From Rostratula benghalensis (Eukaryota; Chordata; Aves; Charadriiformes; Rostratulidae): a DNA stretch of 64,000 bases. Shown one piece after another: positions 35,589 through 47,200 of the stretch. A program made the position numbers and the translations under genes. The stretch covers positions 1-64,000 of the forward strand of contig VXAI01000137.1 in assembly GCA_013399305.1 (NCBI GenBank), written 5' to 3'. The notes beneath the pieces were generated by a model, which was not told where the DNA came from, made no database searches, and saw nothing but the letters and a program-made list of their open reading frames with translations. Every line of letters begins with the position of its first letter. The stretch's first letter is position 1.

Positions 35589-36095
35589 TCACAGAATCAC
35601 AGAATGATATGGGGCTGGAAGGGACCTCTGGAGATCATCTAGTCCAACACCCTGCCAAAGCAGGGTCACCAAGAGCAGGTCCCACAGGAACTTGCCCAGG
35701 CAGGGTTTGAAAGTCTCCATAGAAAGGGACTCCACTACCTCTCTGGGCAGCCTCTTCCAGGGCTCTGCCACCAAAGTGAAGAAGTTCCTCCTCATGTTTA
35801 GATGGAACTACCAATGTTCAAGTTTGTGCCCATTGCCTCTTGCCCTGTCACTGGTCACCACTGAAAAAAGACTGGCCCCTTCCTCTTGAAACCCATCCTT
35901 TGAGAACTTCTAGATGTTCATCAGATCCCCCTTCAGTCTTCTCTTCTCCAGACTAAATAGACCCAAGTCCCTCAGCCTTCCCTCGTAAGAGAGATGTTCA
36001 GGCCCCTGATTATCTTTGTGGTCCTCTGTTGTACCAGCACTTCCCTGTCCTTCTTGAACTGGGGAGCCAAGAACTGGACATAGTACTCCAATATA
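35589..36095 (-). mobile_element. CR1 LINE, 5'-truncated copy with 3' end
   Basis: The left end is TCACAGAATCACAGAATGAT, the reversed 3' terminus. GGGACCTCTGGAGATCATCT and reversed C-terminal ORF2 coding sequence follow, fading out after AAGAACTGGACATAGTACTC. Same subfamily as the copies at 25239, 30301 and 51842. Confidence 0.94.
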
Positions 36096-37630
36096 TTTTC
36101 TTGAAAAGGGAGAAACATCTTACGTTTCCTTACCCCTGTTCTTAGAAATGACTGAATAATTTTGGCTGAAGGTTAAGCAGAAGTAGTACAAAACACTCAG
36201 TGTAGAAACCTTCTGCCGAAATTTTTCGGAGTTCGTAATGTTAAAATGAAGACAATGCATCTTTTAATGGGAAGTTTGGGGTGATTTACTAACTCACCCT
36301 GAAGTGCTACCTAGAAGTTAAAACACATACATCTCTGTCACTCAGTAGTATTAACTGCTCCGAAGGAGAGAGCAGCTTAGCTCAGCTTACTGCCAGCAGA
36401 AAGGGGAACACTTCAAAGGATCCAATTTCCAGATTAAGCTCGGGGATATTTCCCTTGTTCTTCCCAAAAATCTCTTTTAAACAAACAAGCTGTCAAAGAT
36501 ACCAGAAAATCATACCATTTAGTTTCCTTAGGGCCTCTGAAGAGTTCAGGAGATCAAAAAAACTATGAAGCTATCAAGAAATTGTGACCTCAGCCTGATG
36601 AGATGAAGGACAATGAGTAAATACTGAAATTCAAAATACCTACTATAAGCACAGAAACTATTTGTGTCTTTCCATAGCCCTTATGATGCCACCAGTGCAG
36701 GATCTTAGTTCAGAGACCAAGGCTTTCATCAATGCATTGGTTGAGAAAAAGAAAACTGAATGAAAAGGGCCACTGATATATTATAGCTTACCTGAATAAA
36801 GCTCTTACATCCTGCCATGTCATCGATGACTCTAAAACTTGATAATACAAACCACCATCTTTGTGTGGGCTGGCTTCCCAGCACATCAGACCCATCAGTC
36901 CTGCCAGGATCCCTTGTTCAACACCACCCCGTTCCTCCCCTGTGTGGCTTGGAAATGCAGAACCAACATCACTGCAAGACAAAAGGTGCCTTGGCCAACT
37001 TGAGAGTCGCCAGTGGAACATCTGCCAACAAAACTACCTCTTTTGTGGTCCTCCACTGCACAGCAGAGAATGACCAACATCATCTGCACCCTTCCAGAGG
37101 CAGAAACCAAAGCTCTGAAGGATATTCAAGATGCGTAAGAAGTATTCAGGGCAAAAAAAATAAATGAAGCCATGAGCCTCGCTTTGTGCAGAGCTCTCTG
37201 GTGAACCAGGGTAGAACTGGCTCATGGACTTTCTGACTTATGGTACCATGCCAACAGGTTTTTTGGACTGGCCATTGTTAACATATAGAAGTGGAGGTAC
37301 CTTCCCCAGCAAAGAGAAGCTGTTGTAGAGATTAAATTGGTATTATCCCCTGAACTTGACAGGTACCCCTTAAATGGATGCCAGGCTTTGACAAGTTAAA
37401 AGACCGGGATATGTTTATAGGGCAAGTTTATGCCATTTATGCAAAAGGTCAAGTTCCAAGGGTGGGCTGTGGATTGTCTCACGGAAGCACCTTTATAATT
37501 CACAAGAAACAAAGAATTGCAGCACTATAATGCCAATCACAGTGGTAGGGCTTGATTTGCTTCATTTTAAGGTTGGCATCAAAAATGACAGACCAGTCTC
37601 TAGGGGCACCTGCATCTCTCCATTAGCAGG
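36096..37630. other. Unique noncoding DNA
   Basis: No gene seen. 36110-36790 is AT-rich unique sequence. Confidence 0.35.
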
Positions 37631-37633
37631 TCA

Positions 37634-38185
37634 CTAAATGGAGCTGAAGGTGAGGAGCACAGTAGGTGCCCGCTGTCGGCACACAAAGTTAGGGGAGATG
37701 AGTGCTGCCCCATTGCCTGGTGTCTGGTGGAGTCCTCCTGGGATGGAGGAAGGACATTGCTTCCTCATTGCGCAAAGGAAAAGGTCAACCGTGGGGCTGC
37801 AGTGGATGCTGACCAACCGTGTCACCGACTGCTCCTGCGCCAGGCTTTGCCCCCGTTGCCTTTGCCAAAACTCAGCTGCTGCTGACTTGCAAAGGCTGCC
37901 CAGAACAATCCTGTTCCGTTGCCAGTCGGTCACGTCTGGAAAGTGAACCTTGTCCTGGACTAATTGCAAAGACAGGGCAGGAGTAAAGTCCTCCCCCCTT
38001 GGTTGTGACTCCATCGCCTTGGGAGCTCTCTGAGAAGTTGCCTTCACGTGACCACAAGTGAAGAGGGGGAGTGACTCCAGCGGGAGCGAGGGGCAGTGGC
38101 TCCGCAATACAGCAGGCGCCTGGAAAACTGGCATCCCCTGTGCCACTGGGCTGTGCCATTGGCTCCACAAAAGCTGACACATCAC
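37634..38185 (-). other. Unexplained 183-codon open frame
   Basis: An uninterrupted minus-strand frame from an ATG at 38185 to a stop at 37634, in DNA with no CR1. It includes the stretch VHFPDVTDWQRNRIVLG. I recognise no domain, signal peptide or membrane segment, and shorter frames are open on the plus strand in the same DNA. It abuts the non-CR1 reverse-transcriptase fossil on its right and could be the antisense of an upstream part of that element, or chance. I do not assert that it is translated. Confidence 0.15.
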
Positions 38186-38215
38186 TCAGGAGCTGCTGGC
38201 GGAGCGACCTTCACC

Positions 38216-38980
38216 GACCTTGGCTCTGCGGATGGTGTGGCTCCCATGGGTTAGTCAGCACAACACCTGCACTTGGATGCTTTGAGGCAAAAAGCCGACA
38301 AACTTGGTCTCTGTTTCTCCTGGACGGAGACCAAAGCTCAAAATCTGGCAGCGGGACAACTCACGCAGAACATCCAAGTGAATAGCTGTTGTGTTGAGGG
38401 AGTTGAAGAACGTATTTATCTCAGCTCGGAGCAGAGCACTCCAGGCAGGTGTTTGCTGGATTCAGTAGAACAGTCTTTGGTGGGCTTGCTGAGGAGGCTA
38501 CAGGGCTAATACAAGCTTGACATGAAATCCAGTAGTAATAGGCCTGCACCCAGCTGCACTTCTGCAAATCTCCAGGAGAGAGATGCTGCTGAAGTGACTC
38601 ACAGGTGCTCAAGGTATTTCATATAAATTGCCAACATTATTTTTCTGCTGTACTAGAACACGATTGGTTAATTGTGTGAAGTCAGGCACGTTTCAAGATG
38701 TGGAAGAAGCCAGCATCATGCAGGCGTCGGAGCAATGATTCACACTCTTGCACTTGTGGCATGTTTGGGTGAGTGCACACGGTGGACAACATCTCAAAAT
38801 TCACCGCTGACATCTGGTCAGGGTAGACCCAGTCTAGTCGAGAAACTGTGCTCAACTTTGCCTGTGCCAGATTCCAAAAATGGGAGGTCACTAAGGCATG
38901 TCCACTGGTCAGATATCTGAGACAAAGCCATGCATGGAAGCTGCACCATGGCCACATGGTTCTGGCCACCACAGACAGAT
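38216..38980 (+). mobile_element. Non-LTR retrotransposon fossil, not CR1-like
   Basis: Plus-strand translation, with several frameshifts, gives blocks in the order I remember for the C-terminal half of a non-CR1 vertebrate non-LTR reverse transcriptase. DLGSADGVA at 38216-38242 stands where 'DLDFADDVA' is expected, so the catalytic DD has become DG. LGLCFSWTETKAQNL near 38309-38353 matches a 'LGLRVSWTKTKVQ' block. VEGVEERIYLSSEQS near 38393-38437 matches 'VEVVEEFIYLGS'. VLKVFHINCQHYF at 38605-38643 matches 'LEAFHMKCQRQ'. ALVACLGECTRW near 38750-38785 matches 'LFGHVARL'. The KLHHGHMV stretch near 38940 could match 'RRGHRGAT'. The clade is not determined. It is non-functional. Confidence 0.5.
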
Positions 38981-39440
38981 CTTAGTGGTAAGGGTGTACA
39001 CGGCACACTTAACTGACAAATAAAGAACCTGAAGGTGAAGACCATTTAAGCAGCACGCCCAAAATTTCACCAGGAGGTTGTTTCAGGACTAAGTCATGAT
39101 CGGAGGGAGACTCTGGGTCTGGTGGTTGGCACGTGTGTGAACTTTGAGAACACTCAGGTTCATTTCCCTCCTCTGCTACAGGCTGCCTGTAGCCCTCTGG
39201 GAAGCAGTCCTGCAAAGTCGAGCTTCATCATGGCTGTTGGGGACACAGTAGGTCCTCCAGGCCTGACAAATGTGCCTTGGTGCCTGCTATGAGGAAGAGC
39301 AAAGTATCTCAGAAAGGTCCAAGCAGCTAGCTCAAAGGAGGAGCCCTATGGGCCTAGTTCAATACGTGTTCATGGCCCCAGCCCTCCTGTGGAGTTAGGA
39401 ACCCTTGTGCTTTGCCTTCATAATGCACCAGGGTACACAG
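38981..39440. other. Unique DNA up to the assembly gap
   Basis: No gene or repeat recognised in this 460-base stretch. Confidence 0.35.
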
Positions 39441-39660
39441 NNNNNNNNNNNNNNNNNNNNNNNNNNNNNNNNNNNNNNNNNNNNNNNNNNNNNNNNNNNN
39501 NNNNNNNNNNNNNNNNNNNNNNNNNNNNNNNNNNNNNNNNNNNNNNNNNNNNNNNNNNNNNNNNNNNNNNNNNNNNNNNNNNNNNNNNNNNNNNNNNNNN
39601 NNNNNNNNNNNNNNNNNNNNNNNNNNNNNNNNNNNNNNNNNNNNNNNNNNNNNNNNNNNN
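39441..39660. other. Assembly gap (220 N)
   Basis: A run of N. The sequence resuming at 39661 is the middle of a minus-strand CR1 (CAGCCTGGCCTTGAACCCCT), so the gap most likely hides that copy's 3' end. The two open frames that span the gap are artefacts of translating N. Confidence 0.98.
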
Positions 39661-39840
39661 CAGCCTGGCCTTGAACCCCTCCAGGGATGGGGCAGCCACA
39701 GCTTCTCTGGGCAACCTGTTCAGTGCCTCACCACCCTCACATTGAAGAATTTCTTCCTAGTACCTACTCTAGCCTTCCCCTCTTCCAGTTAAAACTCTTG
39801 CCCCTTGCCTTATCTCTCCAGTCCCTCATAAAGAGTCCCT
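39661..39840 (-). mobile_element. CR1 LINE fragment, right of the gap
   Basis: Reversed CR1 3' sequence from CAGCCTGGCCTTGAACCCCT through CTCTGGGCAACCTGTTCAGT to TAAAGAGTCCCTCATTTGG. The 3' terminus is inside the gap. It belongs to the same subfamily as the copy at 52929. Confidence 0.88.
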
Positions 39841-39954
39841 CATTTGGAAGGAAAAATGTTAACCCTCCCAGCTGCTTGTTTCCTGAAAGCCATTTTGGGC
39901 CAGAATCATGCCAAACTTGAAGGAAAAAACTACCAGAGCTGTATATTGCTATCA
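39841..39954. other. Non-CR1 spacer between two CR1 fragments
   Basis: About 115 bases with no CR1 similarity, separating two fragments that each contain the same portion of the element. Confidence 0.6.
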
Positions 39955-40275
39955 TGGGGCAGCCACAGCTTCTCTGGGCAACCTGTTCCAGTGCCTCACC
40001 ACCCTCACAGGGAAGAACTTCTTCCTAATCTCTCATCTAATTTTCCCTTCTTTCAGTTTAAAGCCATTCCCCCTCACCCTATCACTACACTCCCTCATCA
40101 AGAGTCCCTCCCCATCCCCATCCCCCCCCCCCGTAGCCCCTTTAGGGAATGGAAGGGACGTTAAGGTCTCCCCTGAGCCTTCTCTAGGCTGAATGATCCC
40201 AACTCCCTCAGCCTGTCCTCACAGCAGAGGGGCTACAACACTGTGATCGTCTTTGAAATCATCTTTGTTTGCACC
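39955..40275 (-). mobile_element. Second CR1 LINE fragment, lacking its 3' end
   Basis: It begins abruptly with ATGGGGCAGCCACAGCTTCT, the same point already covered in the fragment to its left. It continues through CATCAAGAGTCCCTCCCCAT, a C11 run, and CCCAACTCCCTCAGCCTGTC to about GATCGTCTTTGAAATCATCT. No 3' terminus is present on its left edge. It differs from the left fragment at many positions, so it is not a recent duplicate. Confidence 0.87.
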
Positions 40276-42284
40276 TTGCAAGCTCTGGCTAAGGCTCTTG
40301 GCCTCTATTTGCCTCATTTCCCCATGTGCAGGACAGCTCTTTGTATTTTCCTACCTCTGCAGACTAGCATGAGGGTAAGTACATTAAAAGCTTGGATGTC
40401 CTTCAGGTCCTAGAGTACTGGGAGCCATAGCAGTGACTTAAATGGATGGTTTAAAGCCAATTAAAGCAAAATCTTTGCTCTGAATGTAGAGATAGGAAAG
40501 CTGTAACAGGTCACGCATCCCTCGTCCCTGCCAGCGTAGGGTTGTTCTCTGCATTTACTGGTCTTCAGCCTTGTCAAAGCATACATGCAGTGAGCAGCTC
40601 GCAGTGCTTCCACCAGGAGACAATTCAGCATTTAACCTAAACACTTGCTCTCTTCATTTCACCCCTTTATTCCCATTTATCCCCTTGGCAATCCATCATA
40701 GAGATCATTTCCAAGCTAATAACAGGTGAGGTAGAGCAGCAATGAGATAGTGTCACATTAAAAGGATGACTGTGCTGATACCCCTGTTCGGCCTGGGAGC
40801 ATCATCTGGGTAAATGAAATGCTCCCAGATGCCTCAACTGATGCAGAGCAGATTCCCTGCATGAGGTCCCCTTCTTCTTCACATCTCTCTGCTCAGCCAG
40901 ATCCAAAGGCACGTAGGGCTTTCATGCGTTGTTGGGTGAGGCCAGCTGCCTCCAGTTTATGCTTGAAGGTGGGAAAAGTGCGATAAATGCATGCAAAGGG
41001 TAAATGTTTGCCTAAACACTTGCTGCCTGGAAACCCACAGTGAAAACATGGTGCTGATTTCTCAAAGTCCAGCCCTCACTTCGGTGGCCAGGTCCCTTGG
41101 GCATAAATCGCTCTTGAACTCAACCTGTTTGTTCTCATTACCCTTCTCGTCTCATTTTTACTCCAACTGTACAGACACAAACCCGTTTGTATCTCACACC
41201 TTTACAAATGGCATTTTATTCAAAGCTTTCATAAGGTGTTTGTTGTTCGTGGTGTCCCTGGGGAGCTTCTGGCTTCAGCAGCTGAGACGACGTTCTTCCA
41301 GCACCACGAGCTGCCGAGGACTTCACTGCGCTGCTTTTATGTAGAAAATCCTTTGCTTTCATTTTAATGACGTGCATTTTGGGCCACCAGATGAAAGCAA
41401 ATAGGATATTTTGGTAGCTTTTCACTCTTGTAAAATTAATAAGCTCCTCAGCACCACCCTGGGAAAGCATTAACTGAAGACACACAAGAATATAAGCAAA
41501 ACTTTTTGTGGCAAGGAAACCTTTCCCCAAGCCCCGCCTGCACGTGTATTTCTGCCAGTTACTACTTTGTTTAAGCCCTGGGTGAGACTGTTACCAAAAA
41601 TAGCCAAATCATTGTAGTCTACAGCTGCTGGATGGGCTTTGTTCGCAGTCATGGGGGGCACAGGACCAGAGGTGGGGGCAGGATTTGAGCCTGGTGTGGT
41701 ACGGCTTGCTCTGTGCTGCAGGCTGCACTCCCCTGTGTGCCGTTTGGCGATGCTGAAGGGGTGAATGTGCTGCAGGGGTTTTGGGGGCAAAGAGCCTAAA
41801 TCTGTTCCTGCCGCTCCCTTTTAGCCATGTTTCTATTTTGTAAACATCAATCGGTCATGGGGTTGGTTTTTATTTTAATCAAAATCTTTTCATGGCAGGC
41901 AGGACCTCCTTGTGCAGCCTTAGAAATGCCAATGCTTTTATTACCAGAAAGCATTATTTTGAGTCACTCTCCTTAGGCAGGGCTTTTGAGAGAAATCTGT
42001 GGCAGTCTTTGACCACTGAAATGGAAATAATTTTTAAAAACAATTTGACTTGTCACCATTTTCTCTGAACTCACTTATGACTTGATCCATTTGGCTCTCT
42101 TCAACCCACCCATTCCCTCACATCTTGTGAGGCATTTCCATCAGCTCTGATGATAACAGCAGGTCCAGCTCCTGGCAATGACAGCATCTGGGGCTGGATG
42201 AGGCTGTAGACCTCTTTGAGTTGGCTTTTCTAACATTGCTGATGCAGGCACTGCATTTTGGGAAGCCCAGCTCAGACATTCATT
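40276..42284. other. Unique noncoding DNA
   Basis: No gene or repeat recognised in about 2 kb; overlapping short frames at 40991-41790 only. Confidence 0.35.
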
Positions 42285-42857
42285 CCCCAATGGCACATTG
42301 ACCCCACCTGGAGTACTTGCATCCAGGTTTGGAGTCTTCAGCACAGGAAGGACATGGAACTGTTGGAGTGGGTCCAGAGAAGGGCCATGAAGATGCTCCA
42401 AGGGCTGGAACCCCTCTGCTGTGAGGACAGGCTGAGAGTGCTGAGATTGTTCAGCTTGGAGAAGAAAAGGCTCTGAGGAGCCTTAGAGCCTCTTCCATCC
42501 ATTCCCTAAAAGGTCTACAGAAGAGATGGGGAGGGACTCTTGATCATGGACTGGAATCACAGGACAAGGGGTAATGGTTTTACATAGAAAGAGGGAAGAT
42601 TTAGATTAGATAGTAGGAAGAAATTACTGTGAGGATGATGAAGACATTTTTCAATATGAGGATGGTGAGACACTGGAACAGGTTGCCCAGAGAAGTTGTG
42701 GATGCCCCATTCCCTGCAGATGTTCAAGGCCAGGCTGGATGGGGCTTTGAGCAGCCTGGTCTGGTGGGAGATGTCCCTGCCCATGGCAGCGGGGCTTGGA
42801 ACTGGATGACCTTTAAGGCCCTTTCCCACCCAAACCTTTCTACAATTCTATGATTTC
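42285..42857 (+). mobile_element. CR1 LINE, 5'-truncated copy with 3' end
   Basis: It runs from about CCCCAATGGCACATTGACCC and GGAGTACTTGCATCCAGGTT through 'GTGGGTCCAGAGAAGGGCCA'. It ends at ACAATTCTATGATTTCT. It contains the coding block [14 protein letters not shown] (about 42665-42710). The 3' UTR 'GGCTTGGAACTGGATGACCT' places it with the copies at 33601 and 43611. Confidence 0.93.
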
Positions 42858-43610
42858 TTGAAATTACATTCTTCAGCCAAGCTCTAAATTCCATACAACC
42901 ACACAGTTTCTCCTTCCTTCACCGACAGCTGCCCTTCTGCATGTCCAAGTTGATTTTGGCCCCCGTCTGTGGCCACACAAGCAAAGCAGAAAGACATCCC
43001 GTGGATCAGCGTGTCTGTTTGCTCTATTCCTCTGAAGCCATATTCCGCCCATCGGTCGATCTGGTGCCGACTACTGCTATTTAAGGTTGCCTCGTTTAAC
43101 CCAGGCTGCATTTTCTTTGCTGGGTAATTTTTGCAGTCGGGGGCTGTTGAAGAGTTGGGCTCCTGTATTGATTTGTCCTGAGAGCTGAACGCAAAGGGCA
43201 GGAGGGATCCTGGAGTTTGGCTGATGCTCCAGCTCCAAGCATCAACAATTAGCGACACAGCAGCCTGACTCGACGAAGAAGACGACAGACTTGGCCATAT
43301 GTTCTGTTGTTCAAAGACTCCCTTGCTACCCTGTGTGCCATTTTATTCCTCTCTATGATTTGTAGAGTGACAGCAACACCAAGGAAGAAGAACTCCATGG
43401 TGCTGCACAAGACCAATGTCTCTGGTCACAAGTGCTTAGGACACTGGGATCATATCTTTCCTCCCAAGAATGGTCTTAGGTGACCACTGCTCTGGATGAA
43501 GGTTTTGCATGCACATCCTGCTGTTTATTGCCTGTTCTACAGGCCTTGGTGGACAGAGGGCCATTGGGCTGGCAGAGCTACCTGTAACAGCAGAGACTGT
43601 GAATGTGCAA
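42858..43610. other. Unique noncoding DNA between two CR1 copies
   Basis: No repeat seen. 43020-43140 is a CpG-containing unique block with TGCTATTTAAGGTTGCCTCG and GGTAATTTTTGCAGTCGGGG; it may be regulatory but cannot be tested here. Confidence 0.3.
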
Positions 43611-44205
43611 ACCATAGAATGGTTAGAACTGGAAGTAATCTTAAAGATCATCCAGTTCCAACCCCGCTGCCATGGACATGGACACCCCCCACCAGACCAG
43701 GTTGCTCAAAGCCCCATCCAGCCTGGCCTTGAAGATTTCCAGGGAATGGGGAATCCACAGCTTCTCTGGGCAACCTGATCCTTCCAGTGTCTCACCACCC
43801 TCATAGAGAAAAATTTCTTCCTGAATTCTAACCTGAATCTCATTTTTTCCAGTTCAAAGCCATTACCATTCATCCTATCAAAGACCTTGTAAAGAGTCCC
43901 TCCCCACCTTAACAGTAGCTCCTCCAGGTACTGGAAGGTGCTATAGGGTCTCCCTGGAGACTTCTCTTCTCCAGGCTGAACAACCCCCACTCTCTCAGCC
44001 TGTCTTCATAGGAGAGGTGCTCCATCCCTCTGATCATCTCTGTGGCTTCCTCTGGACCTGCTCCAACAGGTTTATGTCTCTCCTGTACTGAGGACTCCAA
44101 AGCTGGATGCATCACTCCATGTGGGGTCTCACCAGAGCAGAGCAGAGGGAGGAATCGCCTCCCTTAACCTTCTGACCACAATGCTCTTGATGCAGCAAAA
44201 GTAGC
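43611..44205 (-). mobile_element. CR1 LINE, 5'-truncated copy with 3' end
   Basis: The left end is ACCATAGAATGGTTAGAACT, followed by AAAGATCATCCAGTTCCAAC. Reversed coding sequence continues through 'CTGGACCTGCTCCAACAGG' and 'CACTCCATGTGGGGTCTCAC' to 'ACCACAATGCTCTTGATGCA'. It is one of the longer copies in the window, on the minus strand and non-functional. Confidence 0.93.
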
Positions 44206-47200
44206 ATTTGATAAATGAAGGCTTGCAAAGCATGTTGAGGACCATAAAAGTCTGCAAGTGCAGTCAATTTAATATTTGCACAACATCTTGCTTCCTTTGG
44301 AATAAACCCCGTCCCACGTTGCAATAAACTACAAGCAACCTCACGCTTCAAGGATCTGGCTTGTTGCCTCATCCCCTTCAGGATGGTGAAGTTAGCACCC
44401 AAAACCAGAGCAGGCACATGGGATGCTGTCCACTCTGGAAACAACATTTCTCAGATACTGTGCCTGAGCTCCTAAATTCCAAGGGTTTTATGCAGCCAGC
44501 TCAGGAAAGCCTGGGCTGTGCCAGGGTTAACCTGGGAGGAGAGAAACTGGAGCAGGCTGGGATCTGCTATGCTTCTCTCTTCCCTATTGTGCCATTCATT
44601 TTCCAGTGCAGCTTCAAAAAAAAAAAAAATTCATTAACGGATAGCAGGAGGATTTTGGGGACCATAGCCAAGGGCTTCCCAGCATGGAGATGCAAGGTTG
44701 GATGTGGGAAGAGATCAAACAGGTAGTCTCTTGGTCCTCTGTCAGCACCTCCAGCCGATGGTGCTGCCTTTGGTTTTCATCCTCTCACCTCAGCCTGCAC
44801 CTGGGGAGCCAGCTCTGGGCTGTGGAAATCCAAGGCAGTCAGAGAGAAGGCAAGGAGCTGTGGGAGAGGGTGAGCATCCTGCCTGCTGCTCCCTCAGGCT
44901 GAGCTGCCTCCTTGCCTGCATGTCGCTGGGAAGCAAAACTCCAGATCCCCAGCAGGTCTCCCAGTACCCACAGACCTTGCTGCTTTTAAAGCTGCACGGA
45001 GGAGACTGTGAAGCTGGGGGAAAAACATGTGTGGGCTGTCCTCCAGCCCCACATTTCCACCTCTACCTCACTCCTTCCTTGTCCCCATGGCCCTGCTTCG
45101 CATGCTCCCACCATCACCCGTGAGCATCCAGTGCTGCAGAGCACCTCCAGCACGTATGGAGCAAAGCTGTTCAACCCCTGGCAGGAGCAGGAGTGCTGAG
45201 ACATCGACTGCTCTGCTACAGCATCCCCAATGGCTGCACAGGGCAGCTCCCGTGGGGCTGCTGGGGTATGGTTTTGTCCACCTTGGTCATCTGGGCAGCA
45301 ATGGCTCCTGCATCTGTGTTTCTGAACTCCTTTGATGCTGCATCTCTCCTTTCCCCACCCGTGCTCCACTTTCCTTTTTGACCTCCTGCCCTGCTTTCTC
45401 CAAAAGCTGCTCCATCCTTCCCCATCTCTCTTTTTCTCAGCTTCTCAGGGAGGAGGGAAATGCTGTTTGTTTAGGGTTGTTTTTTTTTTTTTCAGTTTAG
45501 CAGTTCAGGTGGCCTCTTGGCTGGTCTGGGCTGAACTCAGTAGTGAAGGAAAGCAAAGCACATCCAAAAATGAAGTCCCAAGATCCCTAGCATCTCTACA
45601 CCTACACTGTGCCACGTGTGACCATGCTGTGACATCTGTAGTCTCCTGGGCTGCAGCTCCTTCTGCTTCTGAACTACAATATCCAGGGGAAGACAAGATC
45701 TTTTCCTGTTTTGCTCACCCTTGACATGGGGACACTCTAACACAAGTTTTTTGGTACCTCAAGCATCCTTGATGAGCAGGAAAGCTATGGTTTTCCAGCC
45801 CTCGTTTCTAGGATGCTTTGAAGAAGCACCCATGGTTACCACGGGATTTTTCTTCCTTCAGCACAGTGGAAATGCCAAAGTGCTGGAAGTTTGCTGATGT
45901 TTCCTAGTGACTTATTAGTACATTTTTGGGGGTCTGGCTGTCCTCTGTCCCTTCTCAGCAACACCAGTTGGCAAAGGAGGTGAAGGGAGGACCATTTTTC
46001 TTCATTCGCAAGCGGCGTCTCCTTGGGCCACCTGATAAATGTGCTTTTTTACCCTGGAGAGGGGCTGTTGGGGCTGCAGAAGGGTTGGCCATGGGCCGGG
46101 AGGAGCAGGCAGGTACAGCCGCTGCGTGTCTGAACACCCACGGCCACCATCACAACCCCCAGGTAGCCAGCCTGGGACAAATCCAGGGCACATCTTGTCA
46201 CATCCAAACCACAGCCACCGCTTTGCCCCTCTGCCCCCAACAGCATTGGCTGCCTTTGGTTACGCCCCATCCGCTGCCCTCTGCATCCCCACCAACCCTG
46301 CTTCTCGCAGCGAGGATTTTTATTTTCCAGCCTAACCTTTGTCTGGTTGAGCCAGTGACTCATCTTGCTCATTAGCTGAACTTTGAATATCTCTTTATCC
46401 GCTGGATCCCTTTCAAGCTCGTTCCCTGGCAGCGGAAGCGCCTGCTCGCCTTCGCTGCGCTCTGGATTGCAGAGGAACCGCCTGCATTGCTCTTGCAGCA
46501 GCATCTGTCTCCCCAGCTAAGGCACGCCAATAAAATCCGAGGGGGGCAGGGATGGCTTTTGGCCTTCCCCTGCCCTGGGGGTTAATTGCTAGGAGGTAGC
46601 CTGGATCATTTAGGAAGCACACACACACACACACACCAAGTTTTCGGACGGCACTCAGCCCCTGTTTTTTCACCCACCGCCTCCGTTGCTGCTGCAGTTT
46701 GGGTTTTAAGCAACAAGGACGCTCCACGGCCGCTCTTGAAGCCTGTTGTGCTCATCACCAACTGCCAGCAGAGCCTGGAGAGAACTGCCTCAAGGACTGC
46801 TCTCCTCACAGTCCTCTCCAGAAGGTCAAAATCCTTCATTAGGTGCTTTCTCTGTTTATTTTCCCTGCCTTGTTCCATGCACACACCTCCCAGTGAGAGC
46901 AGGGATGGCCATGTGGCGAGGAAAGGACATCTCAGCTCTTGTGGCTGAAAGGACAACCTCAGGGGAGGAGCAGGCAAGGGCATAGGTCAGGTATGAAAGG
47001 GCATGAGTGGTTTAAAGGGTTTGAAAGCAGATTGGAGGATGTAGGTGACCCAAAATCAGTGCTTCTGAGGTGCTCCCGGCTGTTTCAGTGCGGGTGAAGT
47101 CTTGAGGAGCCTCTCACCTCATCAAATAAGAGCTGAGGGTGCTCAGTCAGAGGGAGGAACCCTTTCACTACTCCCTCGTAGCTGAACAGGAGGTGACTTT

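Noticed and set aside
39389..39745. Open frames crossing the gap
   Set aside because: They consist mostly of undetermined residues from N bases, with reversed CR1 on the right.
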